A DNA stretch of 64,000 nucleotides from Bacillus sp. RO3 (GCF_012911895.1 NZ_JAAXCV010000019.1:124001-188000), one strand, 5' to 3'. Positions 28,044 to 36,559 are shown, counted from the stretch's first letter. Numbers and translations: made by a program. The notes: generated from the sequence alone by a model not told the origin.

Positions 28044-29687
28044 CTATTTCCCCAGCCTATACGTTTTAAAGCCGCCACTTAGATTACTCGCCTTAAATCC
28101 ATGGTTCATCAGTATTCTCGTTGCCAGGTATCCTCTCAGCCCCACCTGACAAGTCACGTAAATGTGTTGTGCGTCAGGCAGCTCCGTCAACCGGTCTCTT
28201 AACTCTCCCAGTGGAATGTTGACGGAACCCGTGATGTAGCCAAACTCTCTTTCTTCCGGCTCTCTTACGTCCAGGAGATAGCCTCCTTTTTGGATGATGC
28301 TGTCGATTTCATGATGATGCACGACGTTCAGCTCTCCGTCCACGACGTTTCCAGCTACGTATCCTGCCATGTTGACCGGGTCCTTGGCAGATGAATAAGG
28401 AGGGGCATACGCGAGTTCAAGATCAGCCAGGTCCCATACCTTCATCTTTCCTTTGATGCTCGTCGCGATGACATCGATCCGCTTATCCACGCCTTTATAC
28501 CCTACCGCCTGGGCCCCGAATATCTCACCTGTTTCAGGATCGAACAAGAGCTTCAACGACAGCTGACTTCCCCCTGGATAATAGGCGGCATTGGAATTGG
28601 GATGGATGTGCACCGCTTCATACGGGATTCCCATCCGCTTTAACATTTTTTCATTGTTCCCTGTTGCAGCAACGGTCAATCCGAACACCTTGGCAACAGA
28701 GGTTCCAAGACTTCCTTTATATTCGGCATCCTTTCCGTTGATATGATCAGCCGCCAGCCTCCCCTGACGATTAGCCGGCCATGCAAGGGGAATCATGGCA
28801 GGTGTTCCCTGGATGTAATCTCTCACTTCAATGGCATCACCGATGGCATAAATATCGGGATCATCCGTCTGCAGATGCGGGTTGACCACGATTCCTCCCC
28901 GTTCCCCCACTGTCAATCCCGCTTGAACTGCGAGTTCATTTTCAGGTCTCACCCCGATGGACAGGATCGTCAAGTCACTCGTTAATTCTTTGCCGCTCTG
29001 AAGGACAATGGTCCGACCATGATCCTTAAAGGTCTTCACTCCATCGTTCAGATATAAATCGACATGTTCATTCTCCAATTCACGATGGACAATCGAAGCC
29101 ATCTCATAATCGATGGGTGCCATCACCTGATTTCCAAGCTCCACCACCGTCACCCGCACACCGCGGTGATGCAGGTTCTCAGCCATTTCCAGGCCAATGA
29201 ATCCCCCGCCGATGATCACAGCATCTTTCGGCTTCGTTTCATCCACCCATGCCTTGATCCGATCAGTGTCGGGCACATTCCGGAGAGTGAACACATTCAT
29301 AGCTTCCTTCAATCCCTCTAAAGGCGGGACGATGGGACGGGCACCAGGTGAAAGGATCAGCTTATCATAGCTTTCTTCATACACCTCTCCCGTCTCCACT
29401 CGTTTGATGGATACGGTTTTCCGGTCGCGATGGATCTCCACCACCTCACTCAGGTTCCGGATATCTAGATTGAATTTCTTTGACATCCCCTCTACGGTTT
29501 GAACGAGCAATGCCTCTCTATTGGTAATCACTTCACCGATATAATACGGAAGCCCGCAGTTGGCGAAAGAGATATATTCTCCCTTTTCTATCAAGACAAT
29601 CTCATCTTCCTCACTGATCCTGCGAAGTCTTGCCGCCGCAGTCGCTCCCCCGGCAACCCCGCCTACAATCACAATTTTCTTCCTCAT
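28044..29687 (-). CDS. CoA-disulfide reductase with C-terminal rhodanese domain
   Basis: 547 residues. FAD site GGVAGGATAAARLRR, redox Cys44 in SFANCGLPYY, NAD site IGGGFIGLE and FAD site AIGDAIEV define a CoADR; the last 100 residues are a rhodanese with Cys in YVTCQVGLRGY. Fusions of this kind reduce CoA disulfide or persulfide using NAD(P)H and handle sulfane sulfur (family knowledge, B. anthracis CoADR-RHD). Start ATG 29687 with GGGG site. Monocistronic by its flanks. Confidence 0.92.
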   Translation of the reverse strand: MRKKIVIVGGVAGGATAAARLRRISEEDEIVLIEKGEYISFANCGLPYYIGEVITNREALLVQTVEGMSKKFNLDIRNLSEVVEIHRDRKTVSIKRVETGEVYEESYDKLILSPGARPIVPPLEGLKEAMNVFTLRNVPDTDRIKAWVDETKPKDAVIIGGGFIGLEMAENLHHRGVRVTVVELGNQVMAPIDYEMASIVHRELENEHVDLYLNDGVKTFKDHGRTIVLQSGKELTSDLTILSIGVRPENELAVQAGLTVGERGGIVVNPHLQTDDPDIYAIGDAIEVRDYIQGTPAMIPLAWPANRQGRLAADHINGKDAEYKGSLGTSVAKVFGLTVAATGNNEKMLKRMGIPYEAVHIHPNSNAAYYPGGSQLSLKLLFDPETGEIFGAQAVGYKGVDKRIDVIATSIKGKMKVWDLADLELAYAPPYSSAKDPVNMAGYVAGNVVDGELNVVHHHEIDSIIQKGGYLLDVREPEEREFGYITGSVNIPLGELRDRLTELPDAQHIYVTCQVGLRGYLATRILMNHGFKASNLSGGFKTYRLGK

Positions 29688-29749
29688 GTAACTTCCCCTC
29701 TTCTCTCATCAAAGTTTGTTAAACAATTCACAAAATTCCTCACACCTTT

Positions 29750-29798
29750 ATTATAAGAGCCCTGCACCTCAAAATCAATATACCCCCATGTGTATATT
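29750..29798 (-). promoter_or_regulatory. CoADR promoter with a CsoR/CstR-like palindrome
   Basis: TTGATT (29773-29778), 17-base spacer, TATAAT (29750-29755). The imperfect palindrome AATATACCCCCATGTGTATA (29777-29796) overlaps the -35. C-tract palindromes of the type ATACCCC are bound by CsoR-family persulfide or copper sensors; the right arm here is poor, so the call is tentative. Confidence 0.4.
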
Positions 29799-29812
29799 CT
29801 GTGACAAAAAAA

Positions 29813-29826
29813 GAGGGACGGACCTC
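29813..29826. repeat. Dispersed 14-mer forming a terminator stem
   Basis: GAGGGACGGACCTC pairs with GAGGG 15 bases on and is followed by T7 on the minus strand, making a terminator for the gene ending at 29859. Confidence 0.55.
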
Positions 29827-29858
29827 TACCCTCATGGCAGTAGATCCACCCTGTTTTT

Positions 29859-30194
29859 TCAATCAGCTGACGACTTCTTTCCCCATACTCTTTTACGAAT
29901 GAACATTCCCCACCAAATCACTATCCAAAGATAACCAGACAATAGATAATAGGCCCATAAAGATCCGCTTCCCAGGTGTGCAAGCCACTGCTCCCATTCA
30001 TCCTGATGTTCCTCTCGGTATATGCCGTTGGCAATCCCGACCACAGGAATCGATAGGGTGATGAAGATCGTCATCAGCGACCGCCACACCATCTGCTTCT
30101 GTTTAATAGAGAATACAGCCGCAGCAATCGTCAGGAAACCGAGAGAGTAATAGATGATCCAGAACCACTGGGGCAAAGTTTCTGTAGTGTACAT
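29859..30194 (-). CDS. Small membrane protein, unknown function
   Basis: 111 residues with three hydrophobic helices (about 10-27, 37-57 and 78-98) and a charged loop (REEHQDEWEQW). Family not recognised. Start ATG 30194 with GGAGGGG site. It follows the acetyltransferase gene by 38 bp on the same strand, so a short operon is likely. Confidence 0.65.
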   Translation of the reverse strand: MYTTETLPQWFWIIYYSLGFLTIAAAVFSIKQKQMVWRSLMTIFITLSIPVVGIANGIYREEHQDEWEQWLAHLGSGSLWAYYLLSGYLWIVIWWGMFIRKRVWGKKSSAD

Positions 30195-30232
30195 TTGACC
30201 CCTCCTTCTTACAAAAGCTATTTGTCAGAAAT

Positions 30233-30661
30233 CTACACCTTCCTCCTGAACGAATAACTCTTCTTCTCATACCCCATCTTCTCCTCATAAAAGCGGTGGG
30301 CATCAACCCGTGGAAAACCCGAATCCAGTGCCACGCAGTCAGCACCGCTCTCCTCGGCAAACGTATGGATATACTCCAGCAGCTGCTTTCCATACCCCTT
30401 TGAACGGTGGTTTGAAGACGTAATCAAATCATAGATGAAGATATGATGCTTGTGATAGAAATTTACCCGCTTCACAATGCCGGCCAGGGACACGATCTCA
30501 TCGTCCACACACAGAGCAAAGAGACGGTACCCTTCCAGCTTCATCTCATCATATAAGGCCAAATATTCCGCTTCGGATAAATCCGTCCGTAATTCCTTCA
30601 TCACCGGGTAGGACCCTATCACTTCACCCTTAGTCAGGAGCTCTTTAACCGTCGTCGTCAT
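30233..30661 (-). CDS. GNAT family N-acetyltransferase
   Basis: 142 residues. The acetyl-CoA loop appears as RSKGYGKQLLEYI with SLAGIVKRVNFY before it and ALDSGFPRVDAHRFYEEKMGYEKK after, the normal GNAT order. The acceptor is unknown. It lies 21 bp after the Dph6-like ATPase gene and may be cotranscribed. Confidence 0.85.
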   Translation of the reverse strand: MTTTVKELLTKGEVIGSYPVMKELRTDLSEAEYLALYDEMKLEGYRLFALCVDDEIVSLAGIVKRVNFYHKHHIFIYDLITSSNHRSKGYGKQLLEYIHTFAEESGADCVALDSGFPRVDAHRFYEEKMGYEKKSYSFRRKV

Positions 30662-30682
30662 GTTTCATCCCTCTTCACTAGT

Positions 30683-31390
30683 TTATTTATCTTTCAGATC
30701 TGAATCTCTTTGTAACACCACATCCCTGTACAGAAAACGGTCCTTGCCGCTCACAAAATCCCGTGTCACTCTCTCCTCCCCGAGCTCATACTGAATCGGG
30801 AACCGGAAGTTTGGCCCATTAAACACGAATGTATGAAACTCCCCGTTCTCCCCGCAAATGTCTCGGGTGTCCTCAGGATAATCCTCAATGAACGCCTCAT
30901 CATAGACTCTTCCGGCGAAGGATCGGTCCAGCTGCTCCATATCCACACACGTCAGCACGGTTTTAAAACCAAGCTCGATGAACTCACGGCTCAGTTTCCC
31001 GACAGACCTCCCCCACAAAGGGAATAGTGGTGTAATGCCCGTATCTGTAAGCATCTTCTCCCTGTACTCCCTCACATCCTCCAGGTGAATGTCCCCGAAT
31101 ACCATATGTGTGATTTCGTCATCGGCCATGTCCGACACGGCTTTGCCCATCCGTTCCTGGTACACCTCATACGAGCAATCCCCCGGAATCCATACCTCAC
31201 GAAGGGAAATCCCCAGGGACTCGGCCTGGAGCTTCAACAATTCATGCCGGACACCGTGTATCGAAACCCGGTCAAACCCTTCCGTCAGCGTCACAAGGAG
31301 TGAATCCACTTCATATTCAGGATGTTGTTGAATGGTATATAAAGCCAGGGTGGAATCTTTTCCACCGCTGAATGCTATCACTGTTTTCAT
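30683..31390 (-). CDS. Dph6-like ATP-pyrophosphatase (TIGR00290/MJ0570-type)
   Basis: About 235 residues. PP-loop SGGKDSTLAL at the N-terminus and the CGENGEFHTFVFNGPNF motif are the two signatures of diphthine-ammonia-ligase-like proteins. In archaea and eukaryotes the family makes the last amidation of diphthamide; bacteria lack diphthamide, so the amidated substrate here is unknown. Start ATG 31390 has GGAGG 5 bases upstream; the ATG at 31402 lies within that site. Confidence 0.85.
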   Translation of the reverse strand: MKTVIAFSGGKDSTLALYTIQQHPEYEVDSLLVTLTEGFDRVSIHGVRHELLKLQAESLGISLREVWIPGDCSYEVYQERMGKAVSDMADDEITHMVFGDIHLEDVREYREKMLTDTGITPLFPLWGRSVGKLSREFIELGFKTVLTCVDMEQLDRSFAGRVYDEAFIEDYPEDTRDICGENGEFHTFVFNGPNFRFPIQYELGEERVTRDFVSGKDRFLYRDVVLQRDSDLKDK

Positions 31391-31441
31391 AGAGACCTCC
31401 ATGTATATGTATTTTTTCTTTATGTGACATGTTCATTTGAT

Positions 31442-31513
31442 CAGGGACGGACCTTCCATCGACTCCCCCATACCAAACGAACTCTAAATGGAGCGTTTCA
31501 AGGTCCGTTCCTC
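31442..31513. repeat. Inverted pair of dispersed 14-mers
   Basis: CAGGGACGGACCTT (31442-31455) and its near reverse complement AAGGTCCGTTCCTC (31500-31513) enclose 44 bases. Located between the Dph6-like start and the NTF2-like stop. Confidence 0.6.
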
Positions 31514-31514
31514 T

Positions 31515-31898
31515 TTACCCTTCTCTCTCAACTCCCGTCTCAATATAGCTTCTCACCAGCTTCCAGTCGTCGTTCTCCCCTTTCTTGAACGTATCAAAGA
31601 ATAAGTGACATGTTTCGAACGGCTTCCCTTCCATTACAATCGCAGCCGAAAGAATCGCCATCACTTCATCCTCTTTCAAAGGAATGACCGAAACCTCTTT
31701 TACCTCCCACTCACCTTGATTCTCTCTGACATATTGAAATCCCTGCTTCCAGCCTTGAATCGATTCCTCATAGCCAAAATCAACGATTTCCCCGTCCCTG
31801 ATTTCCCTTGCCTGATAATCTGTCGATATGAATGACTCGAACTCTATAAAAGAAGAATTCTTCCAAGCTTCTAAAAATGCATCTAGATATTCGCGCAT
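31515..31898 (-). CDS. NTF2/SnoaL-like small protein
   Basis: About 127 residues. The pattern MREYLDAFLEAWKNSSFIEFESFISTDY, a central FGYEESIQGWKQ and strand-rich C-terminus (DDWKLVRSYIE) fits the cone-shaped NTF2 fold. No enzyme motif. Start ATG 31898 chosen for the GGAGG 6 bases upstream. A conserved promoter module lies 36-64 bases upstream. Confidence 0.65.
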   Translation of the reverse strand: MREYLDAFLEAWKNSSFIEFESFISTDYQAREIRDGEIVDFGYEESIQGWKQGFQYVRENQGEWEVKEVSVIPLKEDEVMAILSAAIVMEGKPFETCHLFFDTFKKGENDDWKLVRSYIETGVEREG

Positions 31899-31933
31899 AA
31901 CACCCCTCCTGTAAACGTTTTTACCTACTGCCA

Positions 31934-31962
31934 ATTATTTCAAAACAAGAAGGTGAACTCAA
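31934..31962 (-). promoter_or_regulatory. Promoter module, copy 1
   Basis: Minus strand TTGAGT, 17-base spacer ending TTTTGA, then AATAATTGG. Same module as 38170, 42919 and 48294. Confidence 0.65.
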
Positions 31963-32008
31963 TCCTTTTTAGAACTCTCCTATCCCCTCTCCCTGAATGT
32001 TCCAATAA

Positions 32009-32146
32009 ACGTTTAGTGACTACCTGGGAGATCAGGTTCAAAAAGGGGAAAAGCTTGGCCTTAGTGAGGAAGCCGTGTCAAGAGGCGCTAAACAGGTAGC
32101 CGATTACCTGGAGAAACACGAAACCATAAAAGTACTGAATGAATGA
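32009..32146 (+). pseudogene. DUF3243-like gene remnant
   Basis: A 45-codon open frame reads FSDYLGDQVQKGEKLGLSEE then AVSRGAKQVADYLEKHE and stops. This resembles DUF3243 (YmfJ-type) proteins of Bacillus, normally about 80 residues. There is no start codon: an in-frame TAA lies just upstream, and the C-terminal third is missing. It seems a decayed copy. Confidence 0.5.
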
Positions 32147-32205
32147 TAGAATGTAGCTGAACAAGGAAGAACGTAAGCACATGGTAATCAAACCAATTAA
32201 TACTC

Positions 32206-32246
32206 ATATCAATCCCCCATCATCTCTGACGATGGGGGATTGATAT
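32206..32246. terminator. Perfect 16-bp hairpin
   Basis: ATATCAATCCCCCATC and its exact complement flank a 9-base loop. There is no T-run, and it lies 60 bases past the DUF3243 remnant. Confidence 0.55.
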
Positions 32247-32257
32247 GGACTGAACGA

Positions 32258-32292
32258 TTAAAAAAGACCTGTCGCATCGACAGGTCTTTTTA
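32258..32292 (-). terminator. Terminator of the KGG stress gene
   Basis: AAAAAGACCTGTCG-CAT-CGACAGGTCTTTTT, symmetrical and able to work on both strands, 24 bases past the stop at 32316. Confidence 0.85.
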
Positions 32293-32315
32293 ATTTGCCG
32301 TACTATACCCGGCTT

Positions 32316-32579
32316 CTAGTTATTACTGCTGTTTGAATTACTTGAGCTGTTTGAACTATTAGAACTTCCGGACTCTCTTCCGCCCTTCGCCCCGATTTCC
32401 TGATAGAATTTCTTATCATGATTCTGTGCGGTGGCTTCTCCACCCTTCTCACCGATCTCTTGGTAGAATTCCTTGTCGTGGTTCTTCGCTGTCTGTTCCC
32501 CACCCTTACGGCCAGCTTCTTCATAACTCATTTTGTTGCTGTTGCTGCTGTTGTTATTACTGTTGTTACTGTTTGCCAT
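32316..32579 (-). CDS. KGG-repeat stress protein (GsiB-like)
   Basis: About 87 residues. Asn/Ser-rich ends enclose three copies of a repeat with (K/R)GGE...AKNHDKEFYQEIG, the KGG motif of GsiB/YciG-type hydrophilic stress proteins, thought to protect under desiccation or osmotic stress. Start ATG 32579 follows GGAGG by 9 bases. A SigB-like promoter lies upstream, consistent with gsiB being a SigB gene. Confidence 0.85.
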   Translation of the reverse strand: MANSNNSNNNSSNSNKMSYEEAGRKGGEQTAKNHDKEFYQEIGEKGGEATAQNHDKKFYQEIGAKGGRESGSSNSSNSSSNSNSSNN

Positions 32580-32637
32580 AAATAAAATCCTCCTTAAGTA
32601 TAGTGAAAATGGTGCTGTACGTTTATACATTGGTTAT

Positions 32638-32662
32638 ATACCTCGTGAGGGTAAAGCCAAAC
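32638..32662 (-). promoter_or_regulatory. SigB-like promoter of the KGG gene
   Basis: Minus strand GTTTGG-N13-AGGTAT, against the SigB consensus GTTTAA-N12/15-GGGTAT (9 of 12). Between here and 32994 I see no gene. Confidence 0.5.
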
Positions 32663-32993
32663 ACCGTATGGATGTTTTTAACATTTCTGTAATTTAATTT
32701 ATACCGAATGATCCATCCCAATCCTGGAATAAAATTCACATACAGGGGGGGCACCATCTGAACTAAACCGGCTTCCAGAAACCATCGCCATAGTCATTGA
32801 CCATATATTCTTTTTCCTACGCTCACCTAAAACAACGTTATAATCCTAAAAGAATATTCCGGGATGATTCCCTGAGAATTTATGGGTACAAAGCATGAAA
32901 TCCAACCATAAAGCTCCCGGATTAGAAAGTCGGATTTGCTCAAAGATTGGTAATATAGTCATGGGTCTATTGCATTGATAAGTGGGTGAATGA

Positions 32994-33146
32994 TTGAATT
33001 TTACAGAATACAACCTTGGTGACAAAGTTTTATATAACAACGAAGTATATAAGATCTTCTGGATTTACGGAAATGGACAAATAGAAATTACCAAAGACGT
33101 GTACACTACTGAGCTTGTTCATATTAATGACGTAACGTTTTTATAA
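32994..33146 (+). CDS. Small protein, about 50 residues, unknown function
   Basis: The frame reads LGDKVLYNNEVYKIFWIYG then QIEITKDVYTTELVHINDV, a compact beta-rich pattern like small YqgQ-sized Bacillus proteins. Start TTG 32994 with GTGGGTGA upstream; no ATG is in frame. No neighbour shares its transcript with certainty. The gap 33147-33282 to the next gene holds nothing I recognise. Confidence 0.45.
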   Translation: MNFTEYNLGDKVLYNNEVYKIFWIYGNGQIEITKDVYTTELVHINDVTFL

Positions 33147-33282
33147 CAGCTTGGTTAGAACGCGGCATTAACCTTGCAATAGACCCGCCTGGCGATTAAA
33201 GGGTCACGTAACAATGTATGAAAAAAGGGAATTTATGTTACTACCAAGATACTAGTATTCTGTCAATCACTCACAGGAGATC

Positions 33283-34086
33283 ATGGAGGGATGCCCTATA
33301 CAACCGTTTAAACGACATATATTTCTATCCATTGCAGGATGTTTATTTTTTTCGGGCATTGTCCTTTTTTCGTACAGGTTGTTTATGTGGGGAATGCTTC
33401 CGGTCTCGATCTTACTTTTCATCACCCTCTTAACCCCTGTCTATCGTTCTACTGTTTCATTGTTTCTATTCTTTTTAGCAGGGACGTTATTGTTTCAATT
33501 AGGAACCGGTTATTATTCTGAATGGGACATATCGGAAGAGATGAAGATCATCGTAAACAGAAGTCTGCTCCTATTGATCATTTGTGGACTGCTGCTTTCC
33601 CTTTTATTCTCCAGGCAAAAGGTGTTTCTTTTTGCCGCCATACCAAATTGGCAGAAACGCATTGTGTTTCCCTACCACTCGATCAAGTTATCCTATTTTC
33701 TGCTTATTGGATTGATTGGATCGACAACCATTTTTATACCATTGTTATTCACTGAGACTATACCCTTCACAACATCCTTTGTCCTGTACGGGCTATCCTT
33801 CTCCGTCCTAAACGCGATCCTGGAAGAGCTTCTTTGGAGAGGGGTCATGTTATCCAGTTTAAAACGGAATGTTTCTACACTTTACGCTGTTCTCATTACC
33901 AGCATTGGATTTGGCCTCCTGCATCTATCAATCGGGATTCCTGTCATCATCAGTTTGCTTTTTTCTCTCGGAGGACTATTCTATGCATTTGTTGTGTTAA
34001 AAACGAATAGTATTTACCCGGCCATCCTCTTTCATTTTATGATCAATTTAGGAATGGTATGGAATGGATGGATCTTCATAGAATGA
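33283..34086 (+). CDS. CPBP (CAAX-type) intramembrane metalloprotease
   Basis: 267 residues with about eight hydrophobic helices. Motif EELLWRG (181-187), then H214 in GFGLLHL and H251 in LFHFMIN are the metal and catalytic residues of the CPBP/Abi family. In Firmicutes many act on secreted peptides or bacteriocin immunity; the target is unknown. Start ATG 33283 follows AGGAG with only 3 bases spacing, so start is moderately sure. Confidence 0.85.
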   Translation: MEGCPIQPFKRHIFLSIAGCLFFSGIVLFSYRLFMWGMLPVSILLFITLLTPVYRSTVSLFLFFLAGTLLFQLGTGYYSEWDISEEMKIIVNRSLLLLIICGLLLSLLFSRQKVFLFAAIPNWQKRIVFPYHSIKLSYFLLIGLIGSTTIFIPLLFTETIPFTTSFVLYGLSFSVLNAILEELLWRGVMLSSLKRNVSTLYAVLITSIGFGLLHLSIGIPVIISLLFSLGGLFYAFVVLKTNSIYPAILFHFMINLGMVWNGWIFIE

Positions 34087-34099
34087 TAGCCAAAGTGAA

Positions 34100-34138
34100 A
34101 AGGCAGGTCCAATTCTTATGAGAATCAGCCTGCCTCTT
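34100..34138. terminator. Hairpin between convergent genes
   Basis: GGCAGG/CCTGCC outer stem with inner GATTCT/AGAATT pairing and a TTTT on the minus strand. Serves the CPBP gene and the HAD gene. Confidence 0.5.
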
Positions 34139-34147
34139 ACCTTTCCA

Positions 34148-34900
34148 TTATAAAGCGGGCTCTGCCACCGGCGGTTTTCTTCCTATTTCTTTGATGGTAA
34201 ATGAAACCTCATCCCTGTCGATCACAGTCGAAGCACTCTCTTTAACAGGGTGCTGCCCCACACAGACACTGTACGCCGCATTCTGAAATAAGGAAAGGTC
34301 GTTTTGATCATTTCCGAAAGCAACGAACTCTCTAGGACGGACCCCCATCCGCATCAGACCCACCATTTTATGGATGCCCTGTGGACTGATATCAAGTAAT
34401 GCCTCATTTCCGTGCTCATATAATGTAACAGGGAGCTGAGACAGCTTCTGCCTGATGCGGTCGTCGGTTGTAAACAATACCACCTTCGTAATCACCCTTA
34501 ATTCATTTAATTCCTTGTTGACCGCCCTTTTTTCAGGATCAAGATTCCGGAAGATTGGATGATGGTGATCACCCGTATAGCTGTAATCCCAGTCACTGTC
34601 GATCAAATAGGTGAGCTGATTCTCTTCAATGATTTCTTTTATCCTATGGACGGTCTCTTCTTCAAACGTATGTACGTTCACTTTCTCATTTTCATACGTA
34701 AATGCGCCGTTCCCTCCAACCATTCGAAAGCCATGATAGTCTTTTGGCAGTACAGGTAGTAAATCACGGATCGGCCGGGCCGAAGCAAAGATGATCTCAT
34801 GCCCCTTCTCCATGCACGCATCCAATGCCTGACAAATCTCCTTGCTCAAAGGCTCCCCTTTGAAACAAATCGTCCCGTCCAAATCAAAAACAAACTTCAT
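34148..34900 (-). CDS. HAD-IIB (Cof-type) phosphatase
   Basis: 250 residues. FDLDGTICFKG is motif I with both Asp residues; ASARP is motif II (usual S/T); K in TKVVLF is motif III; GNDQNDLSLF is motif IV. The Cof-type cap lies in between. These act on sugar phosphates or similar. No operon partner. Start ATG 34900 follows GGAGG-like site. Confidence 0.88.
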   Translation of the reverse strand: MKFVFDLDGTICFKGEPLSKEICQALDACMEKGHEIIFASARPIRDLLPVLPKDYHGFRMVGGNGAFTYENEKVNVHTFEEETVHRIKEIIEENQLTYLIDSDWDYSYTGDHHHPIFRNLDPEKRAVNKELNELRVITKVVLFTTDDRIRQKLSQLPVTLYEHGNEALLDISPQGIHKMVGLMRMGVRPREFVAFGNDQNDLSLFQNAAYSVCVGQHPVKESASTVIDRDEVSFTIKEIGRKPPVAEPAL

Positions 34901-35099
34901 CCTCTTTTCCTCCCTTTTGATCAGCTATCGATACATAGAATCATAGTCTTATCATTCAGATTTTTCAATGTTAGAATAGAAATATCAGGAAAAAATGATG
35001 ATGATATCCAAGTAGAAGAAGAGGTCTAAAATCTTGTAACAACACTCTCTTTATTCACCCTTTTTCTTTATCTGAGTTTAGTTAGAATTTCAAGCTCAG

Positions 35100-35228
35100 A
35101 AAGTTGATTGGAGCGGAAGGTGCTCGACTCCTTCGGGAGAAGCTGGACAGGTGAGACCCCGGAGGCGCAGCTGAGGAGGCTCACCGCCAGCCCCGCGAAA
35201 AGCGAGCATCCTGTAGCGGAAATCAACT
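35100..35228. repeat. GTTGATT palindromic element, long form
   Basis: About 129 bp from AAAGTTGATTGGAGCGGAAG to GGAAATCAACT. It has internal inverted parts (GGTGAGACC..., GGAGGCTCACC) and a GATGCTCG/CGAGCATCC pair. The rest of the gap 34901-35336 shows no gene. Confidence 0.75.
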
Positions 35229-35336
35229 ACTACTTTCTACTTTAGAATGGTCATAATGTGAACCAAAATTAAATTTGTATCGGGGTAGTACGCAAGGGAA
35301 GAATCCTAGAGTTCTCTAATAAAGGAGTGAAACATC

Positions 35337-35525
35337 CTGAACAAAAAGCTGCGAAAATCCACTACTGACAAATCCATTTCAGGTGTGTGCGGAGGAATTG
35401 CCGAATACTTTGACGTCTCCTCTTTCATGGTAAGACTGCTCTTCATCTTTTTACCTGTTAATGTCCTGATCTACATCATTCTTGCCAATACGCTCCCTGA
35501 TGGACCTGTACGATTAAGGAGGTAA
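35337..35525 (+). CDS. PspC domain protein with CTG start
   Basis: 62 residues, MNKKLRKSTTDKSISGVCGG then IAEYFDVSSFMVRLLFIF, the classic PspC opening and single membrane helix. An in-frame TGA lies three codons before the match, so the only sensible start is CTG 35337 with AAAGGAG 9 bases upstream. Its 3' end contains the ribosome site of the next gene. PspC proteins sense envelope stress. Confidence 0.7.
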   Translation: MNKKLRKSTTDKSISGVCGGIAEYFDVSSFMVRLLFIFLPVNVLIYIILANTLPDGPVRLRR

Positions 35526-35530
35526 ATTCA

Positions 35531-35725
35531 ATGAAAATGAAACGATTCTTCTTCTCCCTGGGCATCACGTTCACCCTCGTTTTTGGTGGGAGCTTTCTCA
35601 TCCGGCTGATACGGGATGGAGAGTTCTACATTGCAGAGTTCACTGCAGGCCTGATAGGAATTGTACTAGTATTGACCGGAACACTTGTAAAGAAAAATAC
35701 GCAAAAAGCCCGCGGCAGGGGATGA
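35531..35725 (+). CDS. Small membrane protein in the PspC operon
   Basis: 64 residues with two hydrophobic helices (about 5-25 and 36-55) and a basic tail KKNTQKARGRG. Family not recognised. Start ATG 35531, ribosome site AAGGAGG overlapping the PspC stop, so translation is coupled. Confidence 0.65.
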   Translation: MKMKRFFFSLGITFTLVFGGSFLIRLIRDGEFYIAEFTAGLIGIVLVLTGTLVKKNTQKARGRG

Positions 35726-35741
35726 TGCGGAGGAGTATGTA

Positions 35742-36035
35742 TTGGAACAAATCAGTAAAAAGTACGAAAACATCACCCGGTATCTCTTAACCCTTTTTTT
35801 CATCTTATTGACGATTAAAACGTTTGTGGTGGAAGCAACTTGGTTTGACTACGTATGGGCCTTATTTATTTTAATCTATCTATCGTTCTTTTTGTTCAGG
35901 AGTATAATCGAACGCAAAAAGATTTATGCCATCATTCTAGCGCTGCTTTTCCTTGCCAATTTATTCTGGCTGATGGGAGATGTGATGAATAGCAGCCAGG
36001 TACTATCCAGAAGCTTGGCAGAAGTTACTTTATAA
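35742..36035 (+). CDS. Small membrane protein in the PspC operon
   Basis: 97 residues with three or four hydrophobic segments. Start TTG 35742, with GGAGG 8 bases upstream; the ATG nearby is out of frame. It ends the three-gene PspC operon. Unknown function, possibly part of the same envelope-stress unit (inference). Confidence 0.65.
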   Translation: MEQISKKYENITRYLLTLFFILLTIKTFVVEATWFDYVWALFILIYLSFFLFRSIIERKKIYAIILALLFLANLFWLMGDVMNSSQVLSRSLAEVTL

Positions 36036-36070
36036 AAAAATCAGCATTCGCCAATTGGAGGAAAAGCGTC

Positions 36071-36559
36071 ATGAGAGAAATCACCTTATCAAACGGTACC
36101 ACCGTGGAAGTCGAGTGTTTAAGCTGTGCTTTAACGAGGGGATTGATTGAACCTGACGGGGGCGTCGTCATGGAAACAGATTACTTCCACGCCCACCAGG
36201 ATGTGGCTTATCCGATTCGAGGGTTAATCATACTGGCTTCCAAACGGCATATCACATGCTTCGATGAATTAACCGAAGAAGAAAAGCTGGATTACATCAA
36301 CAGTTTAACCAGGATCCGAAAAGCACAGCGGGACGTGTTGGGAATTGACTATGTCTACTACTTCTACAATGAAGACACCACCCACCATTTCCATACCTGG
36401 ATGGTTCCGAGATATGAATGGATGTACGAATTCGGACGCTCCGTCGAGTCCGTGAGACCCGTCCTGCTTCATGCCCGAAATGAAATGAATGACGGGGAAA
36501 ATGTGAAAGAGGTATTGGAAGCGATACGTGCTTTGACCCGGGAACTCAATGGGGATTGA
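36071..36559 (+). CDS. HIT-like family protein
   Basis: 162 residues. The N-terminal ECLSCALTRGLIEP, the ILASKRHITCFDELTEEE region and the C-terminal HHFHTWMVPRYEW resemble histidine-triad nucleotide hydrolases. The triad reads THHFH instead of HxHxH, so the first His is replaced and activity may differ. Start ATG 36071 with GGAGG 10 bases upstream. Confidence 0.75.
   Translation: MREITLSNGTTVEVECLSCALTRGLIEPDGGVVMETDYFHAHQDVAYPIRGLIILASKRHITCFDELTEEEKLDYINSLTRIRKAQRDVLGIDYVYYFYNEDTTHHFHTWMVPRYEWMYEFGRSVESVRPVLLHARNEMNDGENVKEVLEAIRALTRELNGD

Noticed and set aside
32206..32246. Insertion-sequence end or attachment site at the perfect hairpin
   Set aside because: No transposase, no target duplication seen and no second copy in the window.
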